Position numbers and translations under genes: made by a program. The notes under the pieces were generated by a model, which was not told the origin of the DNA, did no database searches, and saw only the letters and a program-made list of their open reading frames with translations. A DNA stretch of 33,853 nt from Bacilli bacterium (GTDB lineage: Bacteria > Bacillota_I > Bacilli_A > RFN20 > CAG-826): positions 1 to 33,853 of the forward strand of contig JAILIV010000044.1 in assembly GCA_024695105.1 (NCBI GenBank). The letters are read 5' to 3'. Positions 7,415-15,490 of this stretch are shown one piece after another; within the stretch, counting starts at the first letter, position 1; each line of letters starts with the position of its first letter.

Positions 7415-10400
7415 ATGAACAAATCCGCCGACGCATTATTAGAACTTGCCGAAAAGGGCGATGCCCAAGCAATGCTTGAGCTTGGTGATTGCTTCGTTGA
7501 AGGCGAAGGCGTGGAACAATCCTTGGAAGACGCCGCGAACTGGTACCAAAAAGCAGCGGACAACGGTCTAAAGGAAGCGGAGGAAAAAGCCGCGAAGTGT
7601 TACCTCGCCTTGGCTCGGGAAGGCGATCCGCTCTATATGTTTAACATTGGCCTTTGCTACTGCAACGGCGAAGGCGTGGAACAATCCTACGAAAAGGGGG
7701 CGGAATGGTATAAAAAGGCGGCCGATTTAGGGAATGCCGGCGCCATGAACAACCTCGGTCTCCTTTATCGCCACGGGCAAGGCGTCAAAGCCTCTGCCAG
7801 ACAAGCGGCCATTTGGTTCAAAAAGGCGGCCGAAAACGATAACCCCAATGGTTTTACCAACCTAGGTCTTCTTTATGAAGAGGTTGGAGATTTGGAAGAA
7901 GCGTTTCGCCAGTATTCGCTTGGGGCGGAAGGCGGCGACGCGAATGCCATGTTCAAGGTCGGATACCTCTATTACCACGGCATCGGCGTAGAGCAGTCCT
8001 TTGAAAAGGCCTTTGAATGGTATTCCAAAGGCGCGGAGCTTGGTAATACCGCGGCCATGTGGGGCCTCGGTGTTTGCTATCAATATGGGAAATGCGTCGA
8101 ACAATCCGACGAGAAGGCGTTTAAATGGTACGAACAGTCCGCGGAGGGCGGAGATCCGGATGGTCAATGCAAAACGGGCATCTTTCTTACCAACGGCTGG
8201 GGCACCGAAGCCGACCCCGAGAAAGCTTTTGAATACTTCCAAAGCGCCGCGGAAGCTGACAACCCCGACGCCATGTGCCACGTTGGCGATTGCTATTACA
8301 ACGGAGAAGGCGTCGAGCAGTCCTACGAGGAGGCGGTTCGCTGGTACGAAAAAGCGGCGGAGGTCGGAAACGAAGACGGCGAATGGGGCCTTGGCCTTTG
8401 CTACGAAAGAGGAAAAGGCGTCGAGCAGTCCTACGAGGAGGCTTTCGCTCACTACTTGAAAGCGGCAGAACACGGTGATGAACGCGCCATGTTTAAAGTG
8501 GGTTATCTCTACCACGGTGGGAAAGGCGTCAAGGAATCTTTGGAAGAAGCCGCGAAATGGTATCGAAAAGGAGCCGAACTTGGTGATTCATCCGCCGCCT
8601 GGGGCCTCGGCGTTTGCTATGAATACGGCGATGGCGTCGAGCAGTCCGACGAGAAGGCGTTTGAGTGGTACGAGCGTGCCGCGGAAGGTGGCGATGCGGA
8701 TGCGATGGCGCGAATCGCTTACTTCTACCAAAAGGGCCGTGGCGTCGAGCAATCCGACGAACAAGCGTACTTGTGGTATCTAAATGCCGCGGAGGAAGGC
8801 CTAGAAGAGGCGATGTGCGACGTTGGGGAATGCTACGAAAACGGCCGCGGAGTTGAACAATCGTGGGAAAAGGCGGCCGAATGGTATGAAAAATCCGCGA
8901 ACGCAGGATCGGCATGGGGCCAATTGTTCCTTGGTTATTGCTATGAAGATGGGCAAGGCGTCCCGAAATCGGAAGAAAAGGCCTTAGAACTATATCGTCT
9001 CGCGGCAGAGCAAGGGAATGCCAACGCCATGGCACGCGTAGGTGAGTATTACGAACGAGGCGGAATCGTCGAGCAGTCCTACGAGAAAGCCGCGGAATGG
9101 TATCGAAAAGCCGCGGGGAAAGGCAACGCCCGCGCCATGCTTTCGCTCGCCGCGCTTTACGATGGTGGCCAAGGCGTGGAGCAATCCGACGAAAAGGCGT
9201 TTGAATGGTGTCAAAAATCCGCCGAAGCCGGCAACGAGGACGCCATGAGCGTCCTTGGCTCTTATTACTATGAAGGCCACGGCGGCGTCGAAAAGTCTTA
9301 TAAGAAATCCGCCGAATGGTATGGCAAGGCCGAAGAGAACGGCAGTGACTACGCTTATTACGGCTTGGGCACCTTGTACGCCAAAGGTCTCGGCGTCCCG
9401 AGAAACCCGCAACTCGCCCTTGAATATTTCGAAAAAGCCATTGAGGCAGGCATCACCGAAGCCGAGGAGGGTCGCAATGAACTCCTCGCTGCCTTAGAAC
9501 AAGAGCGTGGCCAAACCAAGGCCGATACCTTTGAGATGGCCAAAGACACCGATGTCTTCGTGTCTTGGTACCACGAGGACGCCACGTTCAAAGACGCGTT
9601 GGTCAACCGCCTCGAAGAAGAAGGTCTGCGCGTCTACGACAGCGACCGCAAAGCGAAAGGCCCTTTGGATGAGACCATCAAAAACGCGATTAATAGCGCG
9701 GAATGCTTCGTGATCATCCTTACGGAAGAGGCCATCCGCAAATCCAACTACATGGCCAATGAGATCGAGTGGATCTTCCAACGCATCAAAGAGGAAAACC
9801 TCAGCACGAAGATGATCAAAATCTACACGGGCTCCACCGCCAGTGCTTTGGAAAAAGCCATCAAGGAACGCGGAGACGACCGTGGCTTTGGGCTGCTTTC
9901 TAACCTTTCCAAAGACTTTGGTCACGACCTATCTTCCTCCGTTGAAAACACCGTCCGCTTCGCAAAAGAATGCATCCGTGACTTCGCTTTGCTTAATTAC
10001 CGCAGGAATCTGGGTCGCCGTTACGTAGTGTTCCCGATGGCGTTAAGCGACATCATCACCAAAAACGCGGGCAGCGAAGTCAACGGCACGCTTCCGTTCG
10101 CGACCGGTTACCTAAACCGCGAAATCGTGGATACGAGGGACCCAAGCAAAGCATATGGTCCAGAAGACGTATTGCGTTCAAAAGCGTTCTTTATCCATGG
10201 GGACGGTGGGTCTGGAAAGAGCCTGTACCTGAAAAACTTGGTTCGCCTTTATTCGGGGGATGGGGATTTGTTCTTCTTATTGCCTTGCAGCGAAATCAAG
10301 AAGGAGCTGGACCAGCAAAACGGAGGGACGAATTTCCTCAATGCCCTGGAACGCATCTGCTTCCGCCACGACCCGAAGTGCCTGCGCTTGATGAATTCCT

Positions 10401-11590
10401 CCTTACACAATGTTTTCTTCGACAATCTAGATCTTCCCATTCATATCATCTTTGATGCGCTAGACGAGGCGGGCAACGCGGAAGAAAAGAAAAAGATTCT
10501 TGAAGCCGCCTTCGACGCTTTGCCGAATGAGAAGACAATCCATTATCTTTTCACCAGCCGAAGCCAAGATGACGAGACGCTCATCGCCAACATCCTCGGA
10601 GACGCCCCCATATCCGCGACCGTATCCCCCGTAAGCGATGCGCAGATCATGGAATTGTTCGACGCTTTCTATGCGCGTAATTTCAGCGGACAAAAGGGAA
10701 CCAGGGCTCCAAGCGTACCCAACGACCCCGAGAAACCCCGACCAACCAATGCGGAACCCACCCTCCAAAGCTCCGAACGGAGGTCTTTGGTCAACCGTGA
10801 CGCATTTGAAGAACATCTCGCCTTGCTCCCGGAAGACATCAAGAGAAACCCCCTGCTCGTCTCCAACCTCATTTACATCTATTTCGCAACGCGTGAACTT
10901 CGGACGGAACGCGCCTACGTTTTGGAACGTTCAACCGAAATCCTCGTCGACTATTTGGAAAACGAGCGCGGCACCATCACCGCGTTGGCCAAACCGTTAC
11001 GCGAAATGGGGATTAAACTGGGTAGTCTCCTTGCGTTCATCGCGTGGTTCACCAGCGTTAACGAGGCCGCGACCCTCGAAAGCACGGTCGAACTCTTCTT
11101 GGGCGAAAAGGCCAACGAAGAAGCCACAAAGACTGTTTGCCATGGCCTCCGCGGACGCCGTCTCATCCGTGGGGATGACTTCAGCCACAACATCTATCGT
11201 GCCTATTTTGCCGCGCGTTACATCTATGACAATGTCCTAGAACGGACCGCGAACAAATTCTTCGAAATAGAACTGCGCTTCAAGCCATCGGGCAAAGAAG
11301 ACCTTAAGGAATACGTCCATCGGTTCCTACGCCGAGAAGACGGATTATGGCCCGAGATCGCCCTCGACTTCGTGTGCAAACTCGACTACGAGCTAAACGA
11401 CCTCCTAAGCGGCCAGCCTTTGAAAGAAGACTCTACCAGCGGGAATGCGTTTGCGTTCGTCTTGGACGCGCTTCTACAGCCCGAAGGCATCGGCGGCGCG
11501 GCCTATGCCAAACTTGAAGAGGCCGTCCAACAGCCAGGATTACTGCATTATGCAAACTTTATCCGCAAGTATTTAAGACGAAACAAATAA
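7415..11590 (+). CDS. Sel1-repeat/TIR/NACHT NTPase fusion, putative NLR-like immune protein
   Basis: A 1391-residue cytoplasmic protein without signal peptide or membrane segments. Residues 20-684 are 18 Sel1-like repeats, mostly 36 residues, plus one degenerate short repeat at 55-75; most carry GVEQS in the inter-helix loop. Residues 711-820 form a TIR domain: strand A TDVFVSW, a BB-loop region near 742-750 (SDRKAKGP), and S777-x-Y779-x3-E783, where E783 matches the NADase glutamate. Residues 870-1391 are a STAND/NACHT module: Walker A GDGGSGKS (929-936), Walker B IIFDALDE (1011-1018) with the DxxDE form, sensor LFTSR (1045-1049), a Pro-rich insert at about 1089-1125, and the NACHT winged-helix signature FSHNIYRAYFAA (1256-1267). 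Bacterial TIR proteins deplete NAD+ or make signal nucleotides, and bacterial NACHT proteins defend against phage. The order is unusual: repeats are normally C-terminal. The Shine-Dalgarno is weak (AAGAG). It is monocistronic, between two terminators. Function is inferred. Confidence 0.85.
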   Translation: MNKSADALLELAEKGDAQAMLELGDCFVEGEGVEQSLEDAANWYQKAADNGLKEAEEKAAKCYLALAREGDPLYMFNIGLCYCNGEGVEQSYEKGAEWYKKAADLGNAGAMNNLGLLYRHGQGVKASARQAAIWFKKAAENDNPNGFTNLGLLYEEVGDLEEAFRQYSLGAEGGDANAMFKVGYLYYHGIGVEQSFEKAFEWYSKGAELGNTAAMWGLGVCYQYGKCVEQSDEKAFKWYEQSAEGGDPDGQCKTGIFLTNGWGTEADPEKAFEYFQSAAEADNPDAMCHVGDCYYNGEGVEQSYEEAVRWYEKAAEVGNEDGEWGLGLCYERGKGVEQSYEEAFAHYLKAAEHGDERAMFKVGYLYHGGKGVKESLEEAAKWYRKGAELGDSSAAWGLGVCYEYGDGVEQSDEKAFEWYERAAEGGDADAMARIAYFYQKGRGVEQSDEQAYLWYLNAAEEGLEEAMCDVGECYENGRGVEQSWEKAAEWYEKSANAGSAWGQLFLGYCYEDGQGVPKSEEKALELYRLAAEQGNANAMARVGEYYERGGIVEQSYEKAAEWYRKAAGKGNARAMLSLAALYDGGQGVEQSDEKAFEWCQKSAEAGNEDAMSVLGSYYYEGHGGVEKSYKKSAEWYGKAEENGSDYAYYGLGTLYAKGLGVPRNPQLALEYFEKAIEAGITEAEEGRNELLAALEQERGQTKADTFEMAKDTDVFVSWYHEDATFKDALVNRLEEEGLRVYDSDRKAKGPLDETIKNAINSAECFVIILTEEAIRKSNYMANEIEWIFQRIKEENLSTKMIKIYTGSTASALEKAIKERGDDRGFGLLSNLSKDFGHDLSSSVENTVRFAKECIRDFALLNYRRNLGRRYVVFPMALSDIITKNAGSEVNGTLPFATGYLNREIVDTRDPSKAYGPEDVLRSKAFFIHGDGGSGKSLYLKNLVRLYSGDGDLFFLLPCSEIKKELDQQNGGTNFLNALERICFRHDPKCLRLMNSSLHNVFFDNLDLPIHIIFDALDEAGNAEEKKKILEAAFDALPNEKTIHYLFTSRSQDDETLIANILGDAPISATVSPVSDAQIMELFDAFYARNFSGQKGTRAPSVPNDPEKPRPTNAEPTLQSSERRSLVNRDAFEEHLALLPEDIKRNPLLVSNLIYIYFATRELRTERAYVLERSTEILVDYLENERGTITALAKPLREMGIKLGSLLAFIAWFTSVNEAATLESTVELFLGEKANEEATKTVCHGLRGRRLIRGDDFSHNIYRAYFAARYIYDNVLERTANKFFEIELRFKPSGKEDLKEYVHRFLRREDGLWPEIALDFVCKLDYELNDLLSGQPLKEDSTSGNAFAFVLDALLQPEGIGGAAYAKLEEAVQQPGLLHYANFIRKYLRRNK

Positions 11591-11609
11591 CGCAAAAAAC
11601 GAAGAAAAA

Positions 11610-11628
11610 GCCCCGCGATTTGCGGGGC
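11610..11628 (-). terminator. terminator of rpmE, shared with the convergent Sel1-TIR-NACHT gene
   Basis: A perfect 7-base stem, GCCCCGC / GCGGGGC, with a 5-base loop. On the minus strand TTTTTC follows it, so it is a proper rho-independent terminator for rpmE. On the plus strand only a weak T-rich tail (CTATCTTTC) follows; the 1391-residue gene ends 19 bases before it and probably uses the same hairpin. Confidence 0.9.
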
Positions 11629-11645
11629 CTATCTTTCGTTTGCGC

Positions 11646-11858
11646 TTATTTCCCTTGGGATTTGGCGAGCTTCTTGTTGAAGCGGTCGATGCGACCGTCG
11701 TTGGCAACGAAGCGCTGTTTGCCCGTGTAGAAGGGGTGGCAGTTCGAGCAGGTGTCGACCTTGATTTCCTTAAGGGTCGAACCGGTTTCGAAGGTGGATC
11801 CGCAGGTGGTGCAGGTCACGACGCACTTCTGGTACTTAGGGTGGATGCCGTCTTTCAT
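11646..11858 (-). CDS. rpmE: 50S ribosomal protein L31, zinc-binding type
   Basis: A 70-residue protein of the large ribosomal subunit, full length for type A L31. The start MKDGIHPKY and the segment [11 protein letters not shown] are diagnostic. It keeps the zinc-binding cysteines of the C+ form (cysteine pairs in CTTC and CSNC), so it is the form used under zinc sufficiency; a C- paralogue could exist elsewhere. AAAGGAGATAG lies just upstream of the ATG. It has a near-consensus promoter and a strong terminator, so it is a single-gene unit. It is convergent with the Sel1-TIR-NACHT gene. Confidence 0.98.
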   Translation of the reverse strand: MKDGIHPKYQKCVVTCTTCGSTFETGSTLKEIKVDTCSNCHPFYTGKQRFVANDGRIDRFNKKLAKSQGK

Positions 11859-11912
11859 TTTCTCTATCTCCTTTCGCCGTAAGACTCAAGCGGCCTTACA
11901 GAGAGCGCGATA

Positions 11913-11941
11913 ATGATAGGCAACGCCCCCGAGGATTTCAA
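11913..11941 (-). promoter_or_regulatory. rpmE promoter
   Basis: On the minus strand TTGAAA (11936-11941), a 17-base spacer, and TATCAT (11913-11918). The predicted start is near 11906, giving a leader of about 48 bases. The leader can fold GTAAG against CTTAC, or alternatively GCCG against CGGC, just before the AAAGGAG site; these are two competing small hairpins whose role is unknown. Confidence 0.65.
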
Positions 11942-11965
11942 TAAATATTTCTAAAAGAAACGCCC

Positions 11966-12565
11966 TTAATCGTGGACGAGCTCAATCTCGTCCCCGGGTT
12001 TCACAAGCATCGCCCCTTGATAGGAGACGCGCATATCCTGCTTCATGTCGAAAAGCATGCCGGGTTTCATATGGTACGGAATCAGGTGTTTGGGCTTAAT
12101 GATATTGGCGACCCTGGTGGCTTCCTCGGGCCCCATGTTGAAAACTCCGTCGATCGGAAGTAACGCGTAATCGATGCCTTTTTGGTTGAGTCGATCCATG
12201 AAGGGCATGTAATCGGTGTCTCCCGCCACATAGATTTTCACGCCATCCACTTCGATGATAAACCCGACGCATTCTTGGGGATCGTGGTTTTTGTTTCCCG
12301 CGGGCACGGCGGTCACTTTGAAGCCGAAATAATCGAAGGTGCGGTAAATGCCATCACAAAAGGCGTCCTTGCTATGGACGACGATCGTGCGCGGTCCCAT
12401 ATTCACCAAATGAATCGCGTTATGGTCGTAGTGTTCATGCGTCACCAAAACCAAATCCGCCCGAGGTTCGTATCCCTCGCCCGCGTAAGGGTCGACGTAA
12501 ACGACCTTCCCTTCGGAGGAAGTGATGCGCAAGGAAGCGTGTCCCTGATATAAAAGCTTTGCCAT
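11966..12565 (-). CDS. metallo-beta-lactamase-fold hydrolase, UlaG/UPF0173-like
   Basis: A 199-residue cytoplasmic metal-dependent hydrolase of the beta-lactamase superfamily. It starts with the typical strand LLYQGHASLRI and has the dinuclear metal motif THEHYDH, with H43, H45, D47 and H48 as ligands. AGDTDY further on supplies the bridging aspartate, and LIPYHM the C-terminal histidine. The short, compact form resembles UPF0173 proteins and UlaG (L-ascorbate-6-phosphate lactonase), but none of the other ula genes is nearby, so the substrate is unknown. The ATG has no good Shine-Dalgarno. An extended -10, TGCTAAAGT (12575-12583), would start transcription only about 3 bases before the ATG, raising the possibility of a leaderless message. 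It is divergent from tldD. Confidence 0.85.
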   Translation of the reverse strand: MAKLLYQGHASLRITSSEGKVVYVDPYAGEGYEPRADLVLVTHEHYDHNAIHLVNMGPRTIVVHSKDAFCDGIYRTFDYFGFKVTAVPAGNKNHDPQECVGFIIEVDGVKIYVAGDTDYMPFMDRLNQKGIDYALLPIDGVFNMGPEEATRVANIIKPKHLIPYHMKPGMLFDMKQDMRVSYQGAMLVKPGDEIELVHD

Positions 12566-12617
12566 AACGCTTCGACTTTAGCACAACGGCATTTCTCTTG
12601 GTATGGGCGGAAAAACG

Positions 12618-12666
12618 TTGACACCCTCGAACGCGCGCGCAAAATCTTTTATGTCGCGTCGACATA
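12618..12666 (+). promoter_or_regulatory. tldD upstream region: -35-like box and inverted repeat
   Basis: A perfect TTGACA at 12618-12623 lies 65 bases before tldD, but the hexamers 17-19 bases downstream (AAAATC to AATCTT) match the -10 poorly. Downstream sits the inverted repeat TATGTCG-CGT-CGACATA (12650-12666) with 7-base arms, just before the AGAAAGGA ribosome binding site. Its spacing fits a dimeric operator. It could act on either of the divergent genes. Confidence 0.4.
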
Positions 12667-12687
12667 TGGCGCAGAAAGGAATGAAAC

Positions 12688-14094
12688 ATGATTAGCAAAT
12701 CGTTGGCCATTAAGGTACTAAACGCCGCCTTAGCCACCGGTGGCGATTATGCGGAGATCTACCTCGAAGAAACCACCCCCGAAGTCTATTCGTTGGAAAA
12801 CGGGCGGGTAGAATCCTCCAGTTCGCCCCAAAGCTATGGCTGCGGCCTCCGTATCCTCAACGGACTTCGCTCCGTGTACGGACACACCTCCGACCTATCC
12901 GCGAAAAGCTTGCTAAGCCTCGCTGGCAAACTCGCCGCCTCCTATTCTGAGGAACGCAAGATCACCGTGGAAAAGGTCACCCACGTCAAAACCAAAAAGA
13001 ACATCAAGATCGAGGACCACGTCGCCGACGTCCCCGTCGAGGAGAAGATCGCCTACCTCAAGGAAATCTCCTCCATCATCCAAGGAGTCGACCCACGTAT
13101 CGTCCGCGTCCAAACCGGACTCTCCTCCAGCGTCCGTAAAATCGAAATCTACAACGCCGAAGGCAGCGAAGCGAAACACTTCGAAAACGTAGAAGAGCGC
13201 ACCCGTGTGTTCATGATCGCCATCGCTGCGGGACAAGAAGGCATCGAAACCTCCTTCGAAGGTCCTGGCGCCTCCGCCGGATGGAGCTACTTCACCAAGA
13301 CCTTGGATTACAAGAAGCGGGCAAAGGAGGCGGGCGAAAAAGCCGTCATGATGCTCACCGCAAAAGAATGCCCCTCAGGAAAATTCACCGTTGTCATTGC
13401 CAATGGCTGGGGCGGCGTACTCTTCCACGAAGCCTGCGGGCACCCCTTAGAGGCTTCTTCCACCAGCAAAGGACTCTCCGTCTTCTCCGATTCCATTGGC
13501 AAGCCCATCGCCTCCCCCTGCGTCTCCGCTTGGGACGATGGCACGATCCCCAACGAATGGGGCAGTGACAACATCGACTCTGAAGGCGTCCCCACGCACA
13601 AAAACGAATTGATCCGCGACGGCATCTGCGTCGGGTTTATGGTGGACCGCTTTAACGGCAGACGCCTTGGAATGGAACCTAACGGCACCTCTAGGCGTCA
13701 GTCCTACAAATTCTGCCCGACTTCCCGCATGTCCAACACCTACATCGCCGCGGGCAAAGACGACCCCGAACAAATCATCAAGGACACCCCGCTTGGCATT
13801 TACGTCGCCAACTTCGGCGGTGGCTCGGTGGATCCCACTACGGGCGAATTCAACTTCTCGGCCTCCGAGGCCTACATCATCCGCGACGGCAAGATCTGCG
13901 AGCCCGTGAAGGGATGCACGTTGATCGGCACCGGCCAAGAAGTCCTCATGCAAATCGATCGCGTCGGCAACGACTTGGCGCTTGGCCAAGGCAACTGCGG
14001 CGCCGAATCGGGTTCGGTCCCCGTCAACGTAGGCCAGCCCACCATCCGCCTGAAGTCCATCACCGTCGGCGGAAGAGGAGGTATCTTGGAATGA
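12688..14094 (+). CDS. tldD: metalloprotease TldD
   Basis: TldD is the zinc-bearing subunit of the TldD/TldE heterodimer, which cuts unfolded short peptides and in some bacteria matures modified peptides such as microcin B17 or degrades CcdA. The 468-residue length is normal. The active-site motif HEACGH (H247, E248, H252) is intact within GGVLFHEACGHPLEA, and the C-terminal part has the cysteine-containing GCTLIGTGQEVL segment that supplies the third ligand in this family. The start is preceded by AGAAAGGA. The stop overlaps the tldE start (ATGA), so the pair is translationally coupled. No peptide-modification gene cluster is seen nearby, so a housekeeping role is more likely here. Confidence 0.95.
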   Translation: MISKSLAIKVLNAALATGGDYAEIYLEETTPEVYSLENGRVESSSSPQSYGCGLRILNGLRSVYGHTSDLSAKSLLSLAGKLAASYSEERKITVEKVTHVKTKKNIKIEDHVADVPVEEKIAYLKEISSIIQGVDPRIVRVQTGLSSSVRKIEIYNAEGSEAKHFENVEERTRVFMIAIAAGQEGIETSFEGPGASAGWSYFTKTLDYKKRAKEAGEKAVMMLTAKECPSGKFTVVIANGWGGVLFHEACGHPLEASSTSKGLSVFSDSIGKPIASPCVSAWDDGTIPNEWGSDNIDSEGVPTHKNELIRDGICVGFMVDRFNGRRLGMEPNGTSRRQSYKFCPTSRMSNTYIAAGKDDPEQIIKDTPLGIYVANFGGGSVDPTTGEFNFSASEAYIIRDGKICEPVKGCTLIGTGQEVLMQIDRVGNDLALGQGNCGAESGSVPVNVGQPTIRLKSITVGGRGGILE

Positions 14095-15410
14095 ACTTCG
14101 ACAAATTCTTCGCCCTCGCCGCCTCCAAAGGCATCAGCGAATCCCAAATCAAAGTGAGCAAGTCCAGCTCGATGGCCATCAAATTGTTCCGCCACGAGAT
14201 CGAGAACTTCTCCGTCAGTGACTCCCAAAACGTCATCGCCGCGGGCATCGTTAACGGAAAGTTCGGGTCCTCCCTCACCGAAAAACTCGACAAGGACACC
14301 TTCGAGTTCCTCGTCGACCGCATCCTACGCAGCGCTTCCCTCAACGAGAAGCAAGAAGAGGCCGATATCTTCAAAGGGTCGGAAAAATACCACAAGCGGA
14401 ACGTCTATAATCCCGCATTGGAAGACGCCCCGGCCGAAGAAAAACTGGCCATCATCAAGGCCGTCGAAGACAAGGCTTACGCCGCGGATTCCCGCGTGGC
14501 GGAAGTCGAGGTCAGCTATTCGGAACATTCTTCCGAGAGCTGCTTCTATAACTCCTTTGGCCTGAAGCTGAAGCAAAAGAGCAACTACTTCTACGTCGCA
14601 CTTTCCGTCGTGCTCCGCGATGGCGACCAAACCAAGACCAACTGGGCTATCTTCTTGGACCAAGACCTAGGAAAACTTGACCAGGACGCCTTGGTGAAAG
14701 AGGCAGTCGAAGGCGCGGCAAAGAAGTTCGGCGCCGATTCCATCGCCTCCAAAAAGTACCCCACGGTCATCAACCGCGAGGTCATGGCCAACCTCATCGA
14801 CTACTTCCTCTCCTCCGCCGTGGCGGATGAAGTGCAACGTCACTCCTCCATGTTGGAAGGGAAGTTGGGGCAAAAGATTGCTTCCAGCAAGCTCACGATT
14901 GAAGAAAAGCCTCTGACCAAAAACGTCTTCTTCTCCTATTTCGATGGGGAAGGCGTCGCGACCCAAAACAAGGTCGTCGTGAAAAACGGCGTGCTCAAAA
15001 CCTACTTCTATAACCGCGAAACGGCGAAGAAGGATGGCGTGGAGTCCACCGGTAACGGCACCTGGGGTGGCGGTAGGGTCGGCACCGGGTTTGGCAACAT
15101 CTTCGTCAAGCCAGGCAAGCAGTCCTTCGACGAATTGATCTCTGGCATCAAAGATGGCGTCTACATCACCGACGTAGCGGGCCTTGGCACCGGCATGAAC
15201 GCGGTCTCTGGCGACTTCTCCTGCCAGGCGGAAGGCTTCCACATCGTTGATGGCAAGCTCGCCGAACCCCTGACGCTCATCACGCTGTCGGGCAACCTCT
15301 TGAAGATGCTTAAGGATCTCAAAGGATTCGCCAACGACGTCAAGATGACGCTAGATTCCATCTCCATCGCCTCGGCTTACATCAAGTCGATGAATATCGG
15401 CGGTAAATAA
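14091..15410 (+). CDS. pmbA: TldE/PmbA, non-catalytic partner of TldD
   Basis: Starting from the ATG that overlaps the tldD stop, the product has 439 residues, the usual length for TldE. AGAGGAGG precedes this ATG at good spacing, so I do not use the longer open frame beginning at 13914, whose first 59 residues are an out-of-frame reading of the tldD end. As expected for TldE, the HEXXXH zinc motif is absent; the C-terminal beta-sheet with GNGTWGGGRVGTGFGN and YITDVAGLGTGMNAVSGDFS is the conserved peptide-groove region. It builds the closed heterodimer with TldD. A terminator follows 11 bases after the stop. Confidence 0.93.
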   Translation: MNFDKFFALAASKGISESQIKVSKSSSMAIKLFRHEIENFSVSDSQNVIAAGIVNGKFGSSLTEKLDKDTFEFLVDRILRSASLNEKQEEADIFKGSEKYHKRNVYNPALEDAPAEEKLAIIKAVEDKAYAADSRVAEVEVSYSEHSSESCFYNSFGLKLKQKSNYFYVALSVVLRDGDQTKTNWAIFLDQDLGKLDQDALVKEAVEGAAKKFGADSIASKKYPTVINREVMANLIDYFLSSAVADEVQRHSSMLEGKLGQKIASSKLTIEEKPLTKNVFFSYFDGEGVATQNKVVVKNGVLKTYFYNRETAKKDGVESTGNGTWGGGRVGTGFGNIFVKPGKQSFDELISGIKDGVYITDVAGLGTGMNAVSGDFSCQAEGFHIVDGKLAEPLTLITLSGNLLKMLKDLKGFANDVKMTLDSISIASAYIKSMNIGGK

Positions 15411-15420
15411 AAACCCAAGC

Positions 15421-15451
15421 AAAACGAGGTTATCCAAATAGCCTCGTTTTT
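15421..15451 (+). terminator. terminator of tldD-tldE
   Basis: AAAACGAGG (15421-15429) pairs with CCTCGTTTT (15442-15450) across a 12-base loop and continues into a T-rich tail (TTTTTCTTTTG). Confidence 0.85.
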
Positions 15452-15490
15452 CTTTTGTTATGCCCGTTTTGCGGGGTTGCCATTTAAACT

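Noticed and set aside
7862-9412. Long antisense and alternate-frame open readings through the Sel1 region
   Set aside because: They arise because the 36-residue repeats keep other frames open; their products are periodic low-complexity strings.
7475-9470. 108-base periodic DNA as a possible CRISPR or minisatellite
   Set aside because: The period is three times 36 codons, the frame is kept, and differences are mainly at third positions, so it is a coding solenoid, not an array with unique spacers.
9535-9780. SEFIR instead of TIR for the middle domain
   Set aside because: The S-x-Y-x3-E motif and the strand DVFVSW fit TIR better, though the two folds are related and a profile search would settle it.
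13914-14090. N-terminal extension of tldE
   Set aside because: It reads the end of tldD in another frame as an Arg/His-rich string; the AGAGGAGG site marks the ATG at 14091.
14667-15242. 191-residue open frame antisense to tldE, and similar ones at 13447-13989 and 32315-33085
   Set aside because: Shadows of highly conserved genes; no ribosome binding site or domain.
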